The notes under the pieces: generated by a model | The model's input: the letters and a program-made list of their open reading frames with translations, nothing else | Database searches by the model: none | What the model was told of the DNA's origin: nothing | DNA from: Allantophomopsis cytisporea | Lineage: Eukaryota; Ascomycota; Leotiomycetes; Phacidiales; Phacidiaceae | Direction: 5' to 3' | Assembly (NCBI GenBank): GCA_024752435.1 | Contig: CP103028.1 | Span: forward strand, 1,054,001 to 1,118,000 | Length of the DNA: 64,000 nt | Shown here: in pieces, positions 12,705 to 23,053 of the stretch | Layout of the letters: every line of letters begins with the position of its first letter | Position numbering within the stretch: position 1 is the first letter of the stretch | Translations under genes and position numbers: made by a program

Positions 12705-13519
12705 CTTGACCGGTAATGATGTCTATAATTGTGATATAATACTCACTTGTATATTCCACAACTATGTTTGGGATCTCACTATTTTCTGTTGCTGAGGTCT
12801 TCTGTCTGGCATATATATACAAATGGGAATAATTTTCGCTATTTGTCGCAGTACAAAAACCCAATTAGCATTCTGGCAGTTTGACTACCCTGGGCAATAT
12901 TCAATCTGAGATCGAGATGAATACCAGATAACATGGACCCATCTGACATAGACGACTCAACAGAAAGTGGGGTGCCATCAGATAACGAACAATCTTCTGA
13001 TTTCACCGCGACTTAAGTTGCAGCAGTTTAACAACTCCACCCGCCGCGCGGGATAAGAGCCATGATTTCGAATCGTATTATTCGGTATTTTATAGTGGAT
13101 CCATCTCGGCAATCTGGAGGCATAATATTTCATTGTAACACTCCAGGTAAACCTGTTAATATGAACCCGTAACGTTGTACCTGTACTGATTAGGGACAAC
13201 AAGGGCATCGGCTTTGTCTAATATGATCTACACCGTTCGATGGTTTGAATGCCAATCTGATGAACTTTGAAACTGCAATAAGGAACCCCAGTTAGCGCCG
13301 CGGCCATGCCTTATCATTCAACGATACTCAAGTCTCAGCTTTGAATAGTGAACGATGCACGTAGTACGCAGTCTTATCACTTTATGAAAGAGCAATTAAT
13401 ACCTGAAAGTAAGTCTATATAATAAACACCTATATAGCCTGTCGCTGTGCATTTCAGTAAACATTTTACGACGTGCCAATTCGCATCTTGTATTTTAATT
13501 GGCCTTTATCCCAAGGAAA
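12705..13519. promoter_or_regulatory. Divergent promoter region, dioxygenase / NCS1 permease
   Basis: About 0.8 kb between divergent starts with no convincing gene. A TATATAATAA element at 13416-13425 lies about 100 nt before the permease ATG. Shared control of the two genes is possible but not shown by any recognised operator. Confidence 0.4.
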
Positions 13520-15223
13520 ATGGTCAGCTTCTCTATATATCAGCTGCTAGATCATCTTCAAGTCAAGCGGGATAATGATACAGATGTCAACGCATGGGTG
13601 CACAAAGATACTCGTCCTCTACCTCCATCTCGTCGTACCTATGGTCCATGCAACTTTGTTGGCCTATGGTTGGTAACAGGCTCCTTCAACGTTGGAGGCT
13701 GGGCAACCGGCTCCTCTCTCATCTCACTCGGTTTGAACGTGTGGCAGTCCATGCTCGTCGTCATAATCGCCAATGTCTTTGTCGGCTTCATGTGTCTATG
13801 GGGTGGAGCTCCGGGTGCACAGTGGCACATTGGTTTTCCCTATTTTCAACGGTCGGTTTGGGGGGTTCGCGGTGGCTATTGGCCTTTGATGATCCGTGTC
13901 TTTTTGTCATTTGTATACATGGCCACGAACAGTTGGTATGGTGGGCAATGCGTTAAAGTCTTTCTCACTGCTCTGTGGCCTTCCTTTGCACAGCTAGACA
14001 CGGAGCTCGCCGGTGGCACAATGAACACTGCTGATATGGTTTCATTCATCATCTTCCTCGCAATGTGCGTTCCTCTTATGTGGATAAGCCCTGAGCGCTA
14101 TCGCATCCCGTTTCTGATCTCCGTCTGCACCGTCGTACCGACAGTCTTTATTCTCTTGATTTGGTCCATGGTACGCGCCGGTGGGGGTGGTAGTCTTCTG
14201 AGTGATGCTAGCACTGTTTCTGGAGTTCAGCAAGCAAAAGGATCGCATCTAGGCTGGATGTTTCTCTATGCGATCATGGCCAACATCGGCAGCTCTTGCA
14301 CGCATACCTTCTCGCAAGCCGACTATACACGATATGCACGTAAACCAAGAGATCAAGTCCTTGCGCAATTAATCATGGTACCATTCGGATCTATCGTGGT
14401 TGGACTCATTGGTATCATTTGTGCCTCCTGCATTCATCAAATCTACCCTGAAACCAAGACTCTTCTTTGGCAGCCATACAAGTTCCTTGATGCGATTCTT
14501 ACTTACGAGACCGGTAATATCTCAGGCGCCCGTGCAGGAGTTGCGTTCGCCTCGATTTCTTTCGTTCTATCTCAATTCGGTATCACTGTGGCATCTAATG
14601 CTGTTGTCGCTGGAATCGACCTTGCCGCTCTCTTACCACGTTGGTTTACCATTCGTCGTGGCGGTTACTGTAATATGGTCTTTGTTTTCATTATGCAGCC
14701 ATGGCAGTTGCTTAACAGCACGACCAGTTTCCTTACGGTAGTGGGCAGCTTTTCTGTCTTCCTTGCGCCATTTATGGGCATCATGGTCTCGGATTATTAT
14801 TGGCTGCGGTCCAAAAACCTTAAATTGACCGACTTATATGAGATTTCTCCGAAAAGCATATATTGGTACTGGCATGGAGTTAACTGGCGCGCAGCTATCG
14901 CCTGGGTCATCCCTGTGGCGCTTCTAATGCCAGGATTTATTTTTAAGATTCAGCATCCAAAGGAGATCCTCGCGGGATGGACAAATTTGTATTGGGTTTC
15001 CTTTCTCTTCGGGTCTGTTGTAGCAGCAGGTCTCTATATGGCAGTTGATCTTATCTGGCCGATGAATTATAAAGGTTCAGTCGATGATGAAGATTACTTT
15101 GGCACTTTTACAGAAATAGACATCATCAATGGCGTTAGTGATAGAACTAACGATTCATCAGTCGAAGAAGACATGGAAAATACTAACAAGAAGGCTTCAA
15201 GAACTGATATTTTAGAGGTATAA
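13520..15223 (+). CDS. NCS1-family permease (nucleobase/allantoin/vitamin type)
   Basis: A single exon of 567 aa from ATG 13520, with about 12 hydrophobic segments. The family signature is clear: NFVGLWLVTGSFNVGGWATG in helix 1, WHIGFPYFQRSVWGVRG, SQADYTRYAR, and PWQLLNS in the second half. NCS1 carriers are plasma-membrane cation symporters for purines, pyrimidines, allantoin, thiamine-type compounds or related heterocycles; the substrate cannot be read from the sequence. A charged ~50-residue tail follows the last helix. Divergent from the dioxygenase and near the P450, it could import the compound these enzymes act on. Confidence 0.93.
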   Translation: MVSFSIYQLLDHLQVKRDNDTDVNAWVHKDTRPLPPSRRTYGPCNFVGLWLVTGSFNVGGWATGSSLISLGLNVWQSMLVVIIANVFVGFMCLWGGAPGAQWHIGFPYFQRSVWGVRGGYWPLMIRVFLSFVYMATNSWYGGQCVKVFLTALWPSFAQLDTELAGGTMNTADMVSFIIFLAMCVPLMWISPERYRIPFLISVCTVVPTVFILLIWSMVRAGGGGSLLSDASTVSGVQQAKGSHLGWMFLYAIMANIGSSCTHTFSQADYTRYARKPRDQVLAQLIMVPFGSIVVGLIGIICASCIHQIYPETKTLLWQPYKFLDAILTYETGNISGARAGVAFASISFVLSQFGITVASNAVVAGIDLAALLPRWFTIRRGGYCNMVFVFIMQPWQLLNSTTSFLTVVGSFSVFLAPFMGIMVSDYYWLRSKNLKLTDLYEISPKSIYWYWHGVNWRAAIAWVIPVALLMPGFIFKIQHPKEILAGWTNLYWVSFLFGSVVAAGLYMAVDLIWPMNYKGSVDDEDYFGTFTEIDIINGVSDRTNDSSVEEDMENTNKKASRTDILEV

Positions 15224-15920
15224 ATAACTATAAGTCACTAGTCAAAAATACAAGCTTTCCAGAGTGAATGAAATATGCAAGGTTATCATCGATACCTTAT
15301 CATAACGTATTCCATCAAGTGACGAAAAAATGTTGGCAATTTCCTTGAGAACTATGGTGTCTGAGTTGCACCAAGAGAGTTTGTAATTTTGAGTCAGGCC
15401 TTCCCAACAAATCAATTCGATACTGTCTTGAATTTCGGGACCACTTTCATAGATTCTCTTGCCTCGCACACATCAGAAAGCAATAGTGCATTATACGACT
15501 CGAACCTCCGCGATAACTGAGGTAAAATAGGAGATACTCAGGTTCAGACAGAGTCAATACATGTAGCACATCCGACAAATATCTCAACGCATTCTTGCGC
15601 TTATCTTGTCAACAGTGAAATGAACAACGCTTGTAGTGATTTCGTAGGATGTCAGGAACTGGAGGGAGAAACACAGAAATCAAAAACCAGTAATAGGAGC
15701 AACTGAGATCTTGGGTCTTCGAAGCATACCCCCTACTTTGCCAGTATTCAGAGGAATGCAGTGTAATAAAAAGGTCAAGAGTCTTTTTAACGAAGACAGA
15801 CGTCCATCCTAGTATTATATCTCCTGGCTCAATGTTCGTTGCTTACTCAAAACCAACTTCTTAACTCTCAAGAACTATCATCGTGAACACGCACTTTAGG
15901 CTAGGCCCAAATTATTCCCT
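15224..15920. other. Intergenic region
   Basis: About 0.7 kb with nothing recognisable. A 75-codon minus-strand frame at 15242-15469 starts just after the permease stop and has no family features. Confidence 0.5.
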
Positions 15921-16415
15921 ATGTCGTTTTCAAAGCCAGAGTCGCACAGGAAGGCAAAAGGAAAAAGATCAGAAAAATCGTGGTCAATGTTTCCAACATT
16001 GCACGATAGTGTCGGCCGCCTGCTTGAAGAGGATGGTCTATCCTTTACTTTCTTAGGAATCGACAAGGACAAAGGGACTATCGAGGAATACGATACCAAT
16101 ATCCAGGGACGCTTCAATTGCCGAAACAAATCTTGCCCTCAAGCCGTGTGGACGAGCAAAGTGGTTGCTATCACTATACGAATGTATCCGGAACAAAGAT
16201 ACAATGCCCGAGTCTATCATCAACGATGCAAGAGTTGCGGAAGTCTGAGCCAGCCACTTCCCGATAATTCATATGCAGAGAGAATTGCATATCGTCTCAA
16301 AAAGTGGAGTGGCATAGAGATGGAGCGACCTTCATATACAGACAGTACGAGTGAACGTCCACACGAGACCGTTCTATGCGAGGGCTGTAGACACGGGCAT
16401 TGCAGGTTGTTCTAG
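15921..16415 (+). CDS. 3CxxC-type zinc-binding domain protein
   Basis: A single exon of 164 aa. After a basic N-terminus, residues about 25-160 match the fungal zf-3CxxC domain: an FxGxD-like start, the motif GRFNCRNKSC followed by WTSKVVAITIRMY, then CKSCG and a terminal CEGCRHGHC. The spaced Cys pairs should bind zinc. Related proteins occur in many fungal copies, also in animal odorant-receptor-transport proteins (RTP); the fungal role is not established. Length is typical of the family. Confidence 0.88.
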   Translation: MSFSKPESHRKAKGKRSEKSWSMFPTLHDSVGRLLEEDGLSFTFLGIDKDKGTIEEYDTNIQGRFNCRNKSCPQAVWTSKVVAITIRMYPEQRYNARVYHQRCKSCGSLSQPLPDNSYAERIAYRLKKWSGIEMERPSYTDSTSERPHETVLCEGCRHGHCRLF

Positions 16416-16600
16416 TCACAAGTTCACACTATGGCTAAGAAGGATATCGTTTCAGGACCGAGACGAAATGTTTGGAACAAGGTGGAGCAGCGTAGGGAGG
16501 GAAAATTTTTGACAAATGTTTTGGAGAATTTCCATTCGATAAAATCAACTTAACTTAATCATTCGTGCCTGAAATAATTTTGCTTCACAACGCGTATATT

Positions 16601-17478
16601 TTATGGAATCAAATCTTCTGTTCCCTGCTGATACTTCTCAAATGTCTTCAACTCTCTCTGATTCAGTTCACGTATAAACTTCCCATCCTCCAAATCCTCA
16701 TCAGTGAGATCTTCACCTTCATGAGAGTGACCACATATACTCCGCACTGGCACATTCATTCTCCCTTCCAAATATACTGGCCAATTCTTTGCATAGTAGC
16801 CTCTGATGACTAGCTTTTCCGAGCCTTGAATCTTTCCAAGCATACGCACAAAGTCCAGATTATCACCCAAACCCCTCTCTTGGGCCCCACGCTCTAGCTG
16901 CCAGGGAAATTCGCAATTCGCGCCCCAACTTAAATCAATATATCGTAGTCCGGTTGCTTGCTCAGCCAAAACATGAAGAACTCGTAGCCGTGGAGCGGGA
17001 TCAGCCATCCATGGCACCCAGATATCTAGTCTCTTCACCAACCGGAGGTTCTCAAGACCAATCCGCACGTGGGCGAAACATCTGCTTTGGCTCACTGATC
17101 GCGAACACGTTCTGCGTGTAGAGGATTGTAACCGCTTCGGCGTAAATTTGCTTGCATGTTTGCAATATGCCTGGTTCTATTGTTCTATATTGCGGAGCTT
17201 GAACCATGTAGAGGATAACTAGCTTCTGATTTGTTTTTGCAACCGCCCACGAGGATTTTCTTTCCGGTCGAATCGACTCACGAGAAGGAGATCGTAAACT
17301 CGAAGTCGAATTCGACAGGCAAGGTAAGAAATGTGATGTTATTGATAACTGGATGACTGTGACCGTTCTTTGGTGTTTCATTTGGAATAGATGGTTCACT
17401 ACTAGAGATATCAAGATCGAAGAAGACTTTGGCGATGTCTTTTCTCTTAAAAGGTTCCCCCTTCTGAGACGGTGGCAT
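16601..17478 (-). pseudogene. 2EXR-domain protein, frameshifted pseudogene
   Basis: The minus strand encodes a recognisable 2EXR-type protein (LPVE, RLRVYDLLLVSRF, then ILQTCKQIYAEA, IGLENLRLVKRLDIWVP, GYYAKNW) but its conserved blocks lie in three different frames. Breaks occur near 17310 (just after LPVE), near 17255 and near 17075. None has an intron-sized gap with splice sites, so I read them as small indels. The start at 17478 (MPPSQKGEPFK) and end at 16601 (EDLIP) are otherwise sensible. Members of this family are numerous in Leotiomycetes and of unknown function. Sequencing error is possible, but three separate breaks make decay more likely. Confidence 0.75.
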
Positions 17479-18604
17479 GATGCGTTATTTGGTATAAAAG
17501 GGCACATCAACTGTTGTCTTGTCTTAATTTGGTTCGTACGGCATGAGAACCCTGCTCATGAAATAGCCATCGCAGACAACAGAAAGCTACTTTCGCTAGG
17601 AGCTATACTAGAAACGATGGTAAGGTGATAGTCAAGACGTATATGATAATAAGAGCTTAAAGCGGGGATAGTGGAAGTACAGTAGGTGGCGAGAAGTACT
17701 CGTACTGTCCGTACACGTGTCTGAACTGGAAACAGAAGATATAGTGCCGCTTTTACCTGAAAACTGTGAATAACCTCATAAATATCCTACCTACAGCAGA
17801 CTAGGCTACCTTAGACTCAAACTTGTAGCTATTAAACGTGCTAGGAATACTCAAACTTTTTAATTTTAGACAGTTTTACACTGAGATCAGGGCAAGTACT
17901 AAAAGCTGAACTTTATATTTTTATTGTAAAAATATGAATATATTGAAGAATACTGAAAAAGTAATTATTTAGTATTCTCACATTTAGTATCATTTTTCAG
18001 TAACGAAAGTTTGTCCGTTTTATTATCTACATTTAAGTCTAGTCTAAAGCTTATAAGCGCTCTGAAGAGTGGTAATCCATGAAGCTATTAAGGCTCTCGT
18101 CCTTCGAATACTAAGGTAAATGTTATAGTTTTTTGATAAAGCTAATGTTACTACTTGACAGAATTTAACGAGTAAGGCATCACCGAAACTAGCAAAGTCA
18201 AACGCGAGTAAAAATAGGCAAAGATATTTCTGTTTGGAAAAGCTGATTTTGGGTATAACACGTCGGGCTTGACAGTAAGGTAAGAGATAAGTTATAGATA
18301 TTGTCTGGTTCCGCTTCGTAGATAATGTCGCAACATATGGGTCATGTTAAGTGCGTACAATGGAATCTTGACTTTATCTTCATAGATTGATTGTTGCACA
18401 TACAAAGTAAGAGGCTCTCTGAGCTAGACTATGATTTATATACATGAGGTGCGAGTGTTCGCACTTCCTAATTAGGAACTGCTCACTTAGAATATGAGGG
18501 CCGCATTATTATGACTACTACAATCCAACCTCACTTACTGATTTGCACGAATTTCAATAGAGGACAGCCTTAGAAAGATAGTATAATTATGAAGTCAACT
18601 GGCC
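17479..18604. other. AT-rich gene-free region
   Basis: Strongly AT-rich sequence with no recognisable gene between the 2EXR pseudogene and the UstYa gene. It resembles RIP-decayed repeat DNA, but no parent copy lies in this window. Confidence 0.5.
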
Positions 18605-19616
18605 CTAAAGAAAACGACGAAGGCGGTGATCAAGACCAACTACCTCAGCCGGAAATACGTCCCAGTAAGCAGGATCCATAGGCACACCTTCAACCCCAGC
18701 TGGCTTCTTCAAAGTGATGTTCCAAGCAACATCTGCTGTATGACCCTTCTTCCTCCAATTTTCCAGATTCTCCATATTCATACACTTTTTGTTTATACTA
18801 AAATCAGGAAATGGATTCTGCTGCGTTTGCATCCACTGATAAGTAATAATATCGGGATCTGCATGACACAAAATATTCTGCAAAAGCATATCTGTACAAT
18901 GTCTTAGGTGAATCCACCATAGCTTCCCATGCTTTTTCTTTGTTGGTGTCTCTTCGCCGTAATCCGCAAACGCCATCATACGAAGTTCATTCAGACAATG
19001 GACTTGATGGAACAGATCCCATGAGCCGATAAATGCATCAGGACCGAGGCCGAGAGAAGGATTTCCGTCGTCATAACGAGCGACGGTAGCTGGGTCTTTG
19101 CCGAGTTTCAGAACGTCTTCTCTGGTGAGAACGATGGGCGTCCACATTTCGAAGGAGTTCCACATAGCTTCGGCTTCTGGGATGCCAGGCTCCATACGGC
19201 TCCATGACTGGTTTTCGGGGGGAAAGAGGGAGCCGTTGAATTGGACATTGTGAGCCTTCAATTCTATGTCGTTGAGGATCGGAGCTAGAAATGTAACAGG
19301 TGAGACTTCATGTTCATCATATAGGGAGACTAGTTGAGGAGTACTAACAGTAGTAGGAATACTTTTTCAGTGAGATATTATATTCACTAGAGATTGGATA
19401 CACTATGCAGAGGAGGACTATGATAGCGAAGAGGAGGAGGATATTGATAAATAAAGAGTAATTCATAATCAACCTCTCTCTGAGATGTTTTCTCGTCGTA
19501 ACTGTATTTTGCTGCCAGATTTGCTTTGGTGATTCCTCACTTGTATCGCTCTTGACCTCAGCTTCAAGGAACAGAGCAGAGTCTGAATCCAGTATTTCAG
19601 CATATCTGGTATCCAT
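18605..19616 (-). CDS. UstYa-family (DUF3328) oxidase-like protein
   Basis: Minus-strand exons 19616-19388 and 19284-18605 give 302 aa. A polar N-terminus is followed by one membrane helix (about 53-76) and a lumenal domain carrying the two family motifs HxxHC: H169-x-x-H172-C173 (HQVHC) and H202-x-x-H205-C206 (HLRHC). UstYa/UstYb-type proteins are required for cyclising ribosomal peptides such as the ustiloxin and phomopsin precursors, and are also found in other fungal pathways. The donor (A|GTGAAT) was chosen because it alone keeps phase between the membrane segment and the conserved ILNDIELK region, so it is the weakest point of the model. The start faces, 767 nt away, a tiny secreted repeat gene that could encode its substrate. 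Confidence 0.9.
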
Positions 19617-20383
19617 GGCTAAATTGGAAGAGAGTGCGCCGGCCGTCGTAGTAGGATTCTGGAGTATGAGCAGTTAAAAGAAAAGATTTGCTTGAGTTAT
19701 TCTCGACATACTGTGAGTAAAATTTTAGGGTCGAGAAAACTTGACTACCAGAATTAGTACACTTTGCTACTTAACATGATAAAATCAAATGAGTACCTGG
19801 GCTAAGCTGCTTGATGGTAATGCGATTCTATGAACTAATAAAGAAGCTCAGAATTATTAATTATCTTGTTGTCGATCGTCAGCTGTTAGTACTCGTATAT
19901 GCACTTGGGTTATTAAGGTGCCTACCACTTACTAGGAAGAATGCTTACGGACAAGCCTCAACCAACTACTGAGTATTTTTTGTTATCTGCTATTAGTACT
20001 CATATATGTATAAAGATGATTAAGGTAACTACCACTGACTGGATAGGAAGTTCATAAATAAGTAAACCAACTAGAGCGTATTATTTGTTATTATCCATCA
20101 TTGCTCGTATATGTATCTGGCTGATTAAGTTGGTAATAACCAGCTGGAATTCTGATAGGCCTAAGCACACTCTTTCGTGTCTGTAAATCTCAGAATGCGT
20201 CTATCATATGTCAAGAATAGTTAAAATAACAATTTCCTGACATATATAGTGATGAAAGTTTCTTTGGTTTCCTCCTCGTTGAGTCCCATTTATTTCAAGG
20301 TTGAGATAATAAATTCAATCTCCAATACTAATTTTCTCTCTTGTAACCATTAAAATTCGAAGTCGCGAAACAAAACTCAAATC
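19617..20383. promoter_or_regulatory. Bidirectional intergenic region, UstYa gene / repeat precursor gene
   Basis: 767 nt between divergent start codons. The first half is AT-rich; the second holds three degenerate tandem units (about 19866-20165). A pyrimidine- then A-rich leader directly precedes the ATG at 20384. Divergent arrangement suggests co-regulation; no known binding site was identified. Confidence 0.45.
19866..20165. repeat. Degenerate tandem repeat in the shared promoter
   Basis: Three head-to-tail units of roughly 80-115 nt (about 19866-19978, 19979-20087, 20088-20165). Each has a TGTT/ATC-rich start, a CTCGTATATG or CTCATATATG core, then GATTAAG or TTATTAAG with GTAACTACCA-like sequence. 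The copies have diverged considerably. Confidence 0.6.
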
Positions 20384-20676
20384 ATGCATCGGCGAGCTAT
20401 CTTCTTTGCTCTTATCAGTCTGGCAACCTTTTCTAACGCAGCCTTTTTGAGACTATGTCAGTAAATCTCCCTTACTTAGTGATGTTAAACGATGTTGAGT
20501 TCGATTTGAAACTAGCTGACGTGGCTCTTAACCCTCGACATGAGCTTTACTCTGGCGGTGCTCAACCGGCCAAGTTGAGTGAGGATGAGCCTGTAGCTAA
20601 GCTTAGTCGTCGACATGAGCTTTACTCTGGCGGTGCTCAACCGGCCAAGTTGAGTGAGGATGAGCCTACAGCTTAG
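20384..20676 (+). CDS. Putative kexin-processed RiPP precursor (dikaritin-like), with two perfect repeats
   Basis: Proposed exons 20384-20456 and 20516-20676 give about 77 aa. Residues 1-20 look like a signal peptide (basic start, hydrophobic core, ATFSNAA). After the intron come two units of 25 codons: 57 nt at 20536-20592 are repeated without change at 20611-20667. Each unit begins after arginine (dibasic RR before the second), has a Tyr-containing HELYSGG segment and an acidic SEDEP spacer. Signal peptide, tandem units, basic cleavage sites and an adjacent UstYa gene are the hallmarks of dikaritin-type precursors, whose cores are released by Kex2-like proteases and crosslinked. The donor GTCAGT is non-optimal, so the join is inferred from phase and the 59-nt intron size. 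Degenerate units continue past the stop. Product and activity are unknown; it may be partly decayed. Confidence 0.6.
20536..20667 (+). repeat. Perfect 57-nt direct repeat, period 75 nt
   Basis: Copies 20536-20592 and 20611-20667 are identical base for base and separated by an 18-nt linker. The frame is preserved, so each encodes the same 19 residues. Exact identity implies a very recent duplication or gene conversion. Confidence 0.95.
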
Positions 20677-20880
20677 CTTAGTCAAGGCAAAGACTCTACG
20701 ATCTTGAACTGGCCATACTAGCGGAGGAAGAGTCCATATCTGAGCTTGGCAAATGCAAGGAGCTTTACCTTTCCTGGCAAGAGAATTTGAAGGAGAACAA
20801 GCATAAGGTCATTAGATTTGCAGACCTCTGCAAGAGAATGACGCATATGGCAGTGGTAGTAGCCCGACGAATTCATTGAA
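20677..20880 (+). pseudogene. Decayed further repeat units after the precursor stop
   Basis: Beyond the TAG at 20674-20676 the similarity to the repeat unit continues in another frame: an LY-containing segment, an acidic spacer like SEDEP, then a second block with ELY. Against units 1-2 the stop replaces a lysine codon (AAG to TAG), and the frame change fits one missing base at about 20692. The open frame then runs to a TGA near 20877-20879. This suggests the precursor once had at least four units and has been shortened. Confidence 0.5.
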
Positions 20881-23053
20881 CTTACTTCATGCTTCCAAAC
20901 TTGAACGTAATCAGGTGGATTCTTCCGAGATGTGATAGATAAATATATGTGTATTCGGTTATATCGTTATATATATTAAAGCAGAGTGCACGCCTACGTA
21001 GATGGTCAAAGATTCTCATTACCGACCTGCTAGTAACAAATTTTTACGGCGCTATGTGCAGTTACGCTTTGTTTAGGCGCTTATGCCACCGCTTCTCCAA
21101 ACAAATACGGCAAGGCAATATAAGTAAATTCTCCTTAAAATACAGTTTTGAAGTCAAAACATATGCAAATCTACCTATATTAGATCGTGATTTAAAGCTA
21201 TTCAATTCGGTATTTAGACAATTGTATTCGTAAATCAAGCACGAATACAACACCAAAACTATACAACCTCAAGTACATATAACTTTACAATACTGTCTAG
21301 CGACTGGAGCTAGAGTAAAGACTCGCCTTTATAGTATGAAGAGTCTGATCTTCAATTTTGGTAGTCTAACAACGCGATAGTTGTGTATTGAAGTCGCTTT
21401 GTACAGTAGTGAGTTCCTGAACTCAATGTGGTTATTCTATTAACAAGAAAAGAAGGGGAAAAAAAGAGGATAGCTATGATATGTACCACGAATACTACGT
21501 CTAAAAACACCAGTCAAGCTTTGAAGCATGTTGACTATAAAATGTGCCGAGTTTGTATTGCTTATCTTCTCGACTTCTGCTATCATGTAGTCGTTGATTT
21601 TTTCTCGCTCATATATTCAAGAAATTTACATGATAGGATAATATTTACAAGAACCGGCGCATAACATGATAGCTGTTTGCCAGATAATGCGCATAACTAC
21701 TGCTTCTCATCACTCCGAAGGTCGCAGCATTCAGTCATTCGTCAATATTCCAGTTCTCAAGTGCCGACCTTGAAGTGCCATCTGAAAGTTCAGCAGCCAA
21801 TCAATTATACATGGATAACCTCCATTGGTAGAGCGCAATACTACTTTACTTTACTACTGGGTGATATTACTCCGAGAGGTCCATTTATACTTAAGTCTCA
21901 CGACGTTGAACACGGCATAGCCATTGTTTGTTCAACTTGTCGGACCAGATGGTGGGGTCTCGCCGATGTCGTGAGTAGGTTTGCTTGGCCCATGCAATGG
22001 CGTGCATTTTGAGCATGGCGTAAATGTCACCCCGCATACGCGGTGAACAAGTCGGAGGCTCTTGGCACCGTGCAAGATGAAGTATCGTGAAATACTCCGG
22101 CGGATGATGACATTCAAAGATCTAAGACAACAGTCTCTTCTTTTTGTAGCGGAGGAAACGGATAAGGGGTTGAGATTCTTGGCCCGGATATTACCATGAC
22201 ATGATATCCATCTTACAATTCTCTAGATACCTACTCAAGTATCAATTCAAAGACCACCAATTTCAACGGACGTTGATGCAGTCTGAAGCAATTTCCATCA
22301 TCCCATGATTCAGTTCCTGATTTTTAAAGTTCTGCTGGTCATGTTAGAGTCCTTGGCAATCGCTTGTCTTGCAACATTGTGCCTGCCGAGAGCAAGAACC
22401 TGTAAGCAACAGCGGGATTATTTCGGCATATTGTGGATCCCTCCACATCTTGGCATATACGCTACTGAATGTTTCTGGGGTAAAAGCGAGGTACGAATCG
22501 GTATTGTATACAAGTACTTTGAATTTGCGCCGAGTCGTAATTCTGAAGGAATTGCACGTCATATGAGATGTGGAGTCTTTTCCTTTTTCCACTTTTGATG
22601 GTAAGATATTCATCGACGTTAAAGAAAATGCGCATGAAGCTGTATATCAATATATTCCATATTTCTTGAGCATGAAGACTGATGGTTTGATTTTGAATAG
22701 CTCTAGATCGACTAGTAATAGTTATGCTAATGTCCTTCAACAAGCGATCCCCTGCGTATTAGCGCACCAGCATAAAAGATCGCTCGCCAAGCATCACCAA
22801 CTCCGACTCAAGCCCATAACATACTTTTCTCGTTCCCAAATCCCCCGGGCCCCGATTTTGCCGAGTCAATCGATGAACTGCTCCCACGATGGGATCCATA
22901 AAGTGGATTAGTTACTGAATATCCTTTCTTGTTGAGGGTCATTGCAAGCCCTGCTTCGGGCCGTGGCGCAATGAATTTGTATATAGACTCAATGATAAAC
23001 CTCGACTTTTCGACTTTCTGTAAGATTGGGTATCGTTAGGTATCCTCGCAGCT
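20881..23053. other. Gene-free region before the GH3 gene
   Basis: About 2.2 kb with no supported gene. Short frames (21428-21664, 21677-22012, 22344-22613 minus, 22570-22911) have no family features. The last ~250 nt are GC-richer and contain a CCCCGG-type sequence at 22843-22848, which fits the carbon-repressor (CreA) consensus in reverse; with one site this is only suggestive. Confidence 0.45.

Noticed and set aside
20455..20676. Uninterrupted start at 20455 for the precursor gene
   Set aside because: This start gives a product without the signal peptide encoded just upstream; the spliced model joins the signal peptide in phase. It remains possible if the intron is not used.
21800..21880. 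tRNA-like TTGGTAGAGCGC motif
   Set aside because: It resembles a D-arm, but there is no T-arm (GGTTCRANTCC) or acceptor pairing at the proper distance.
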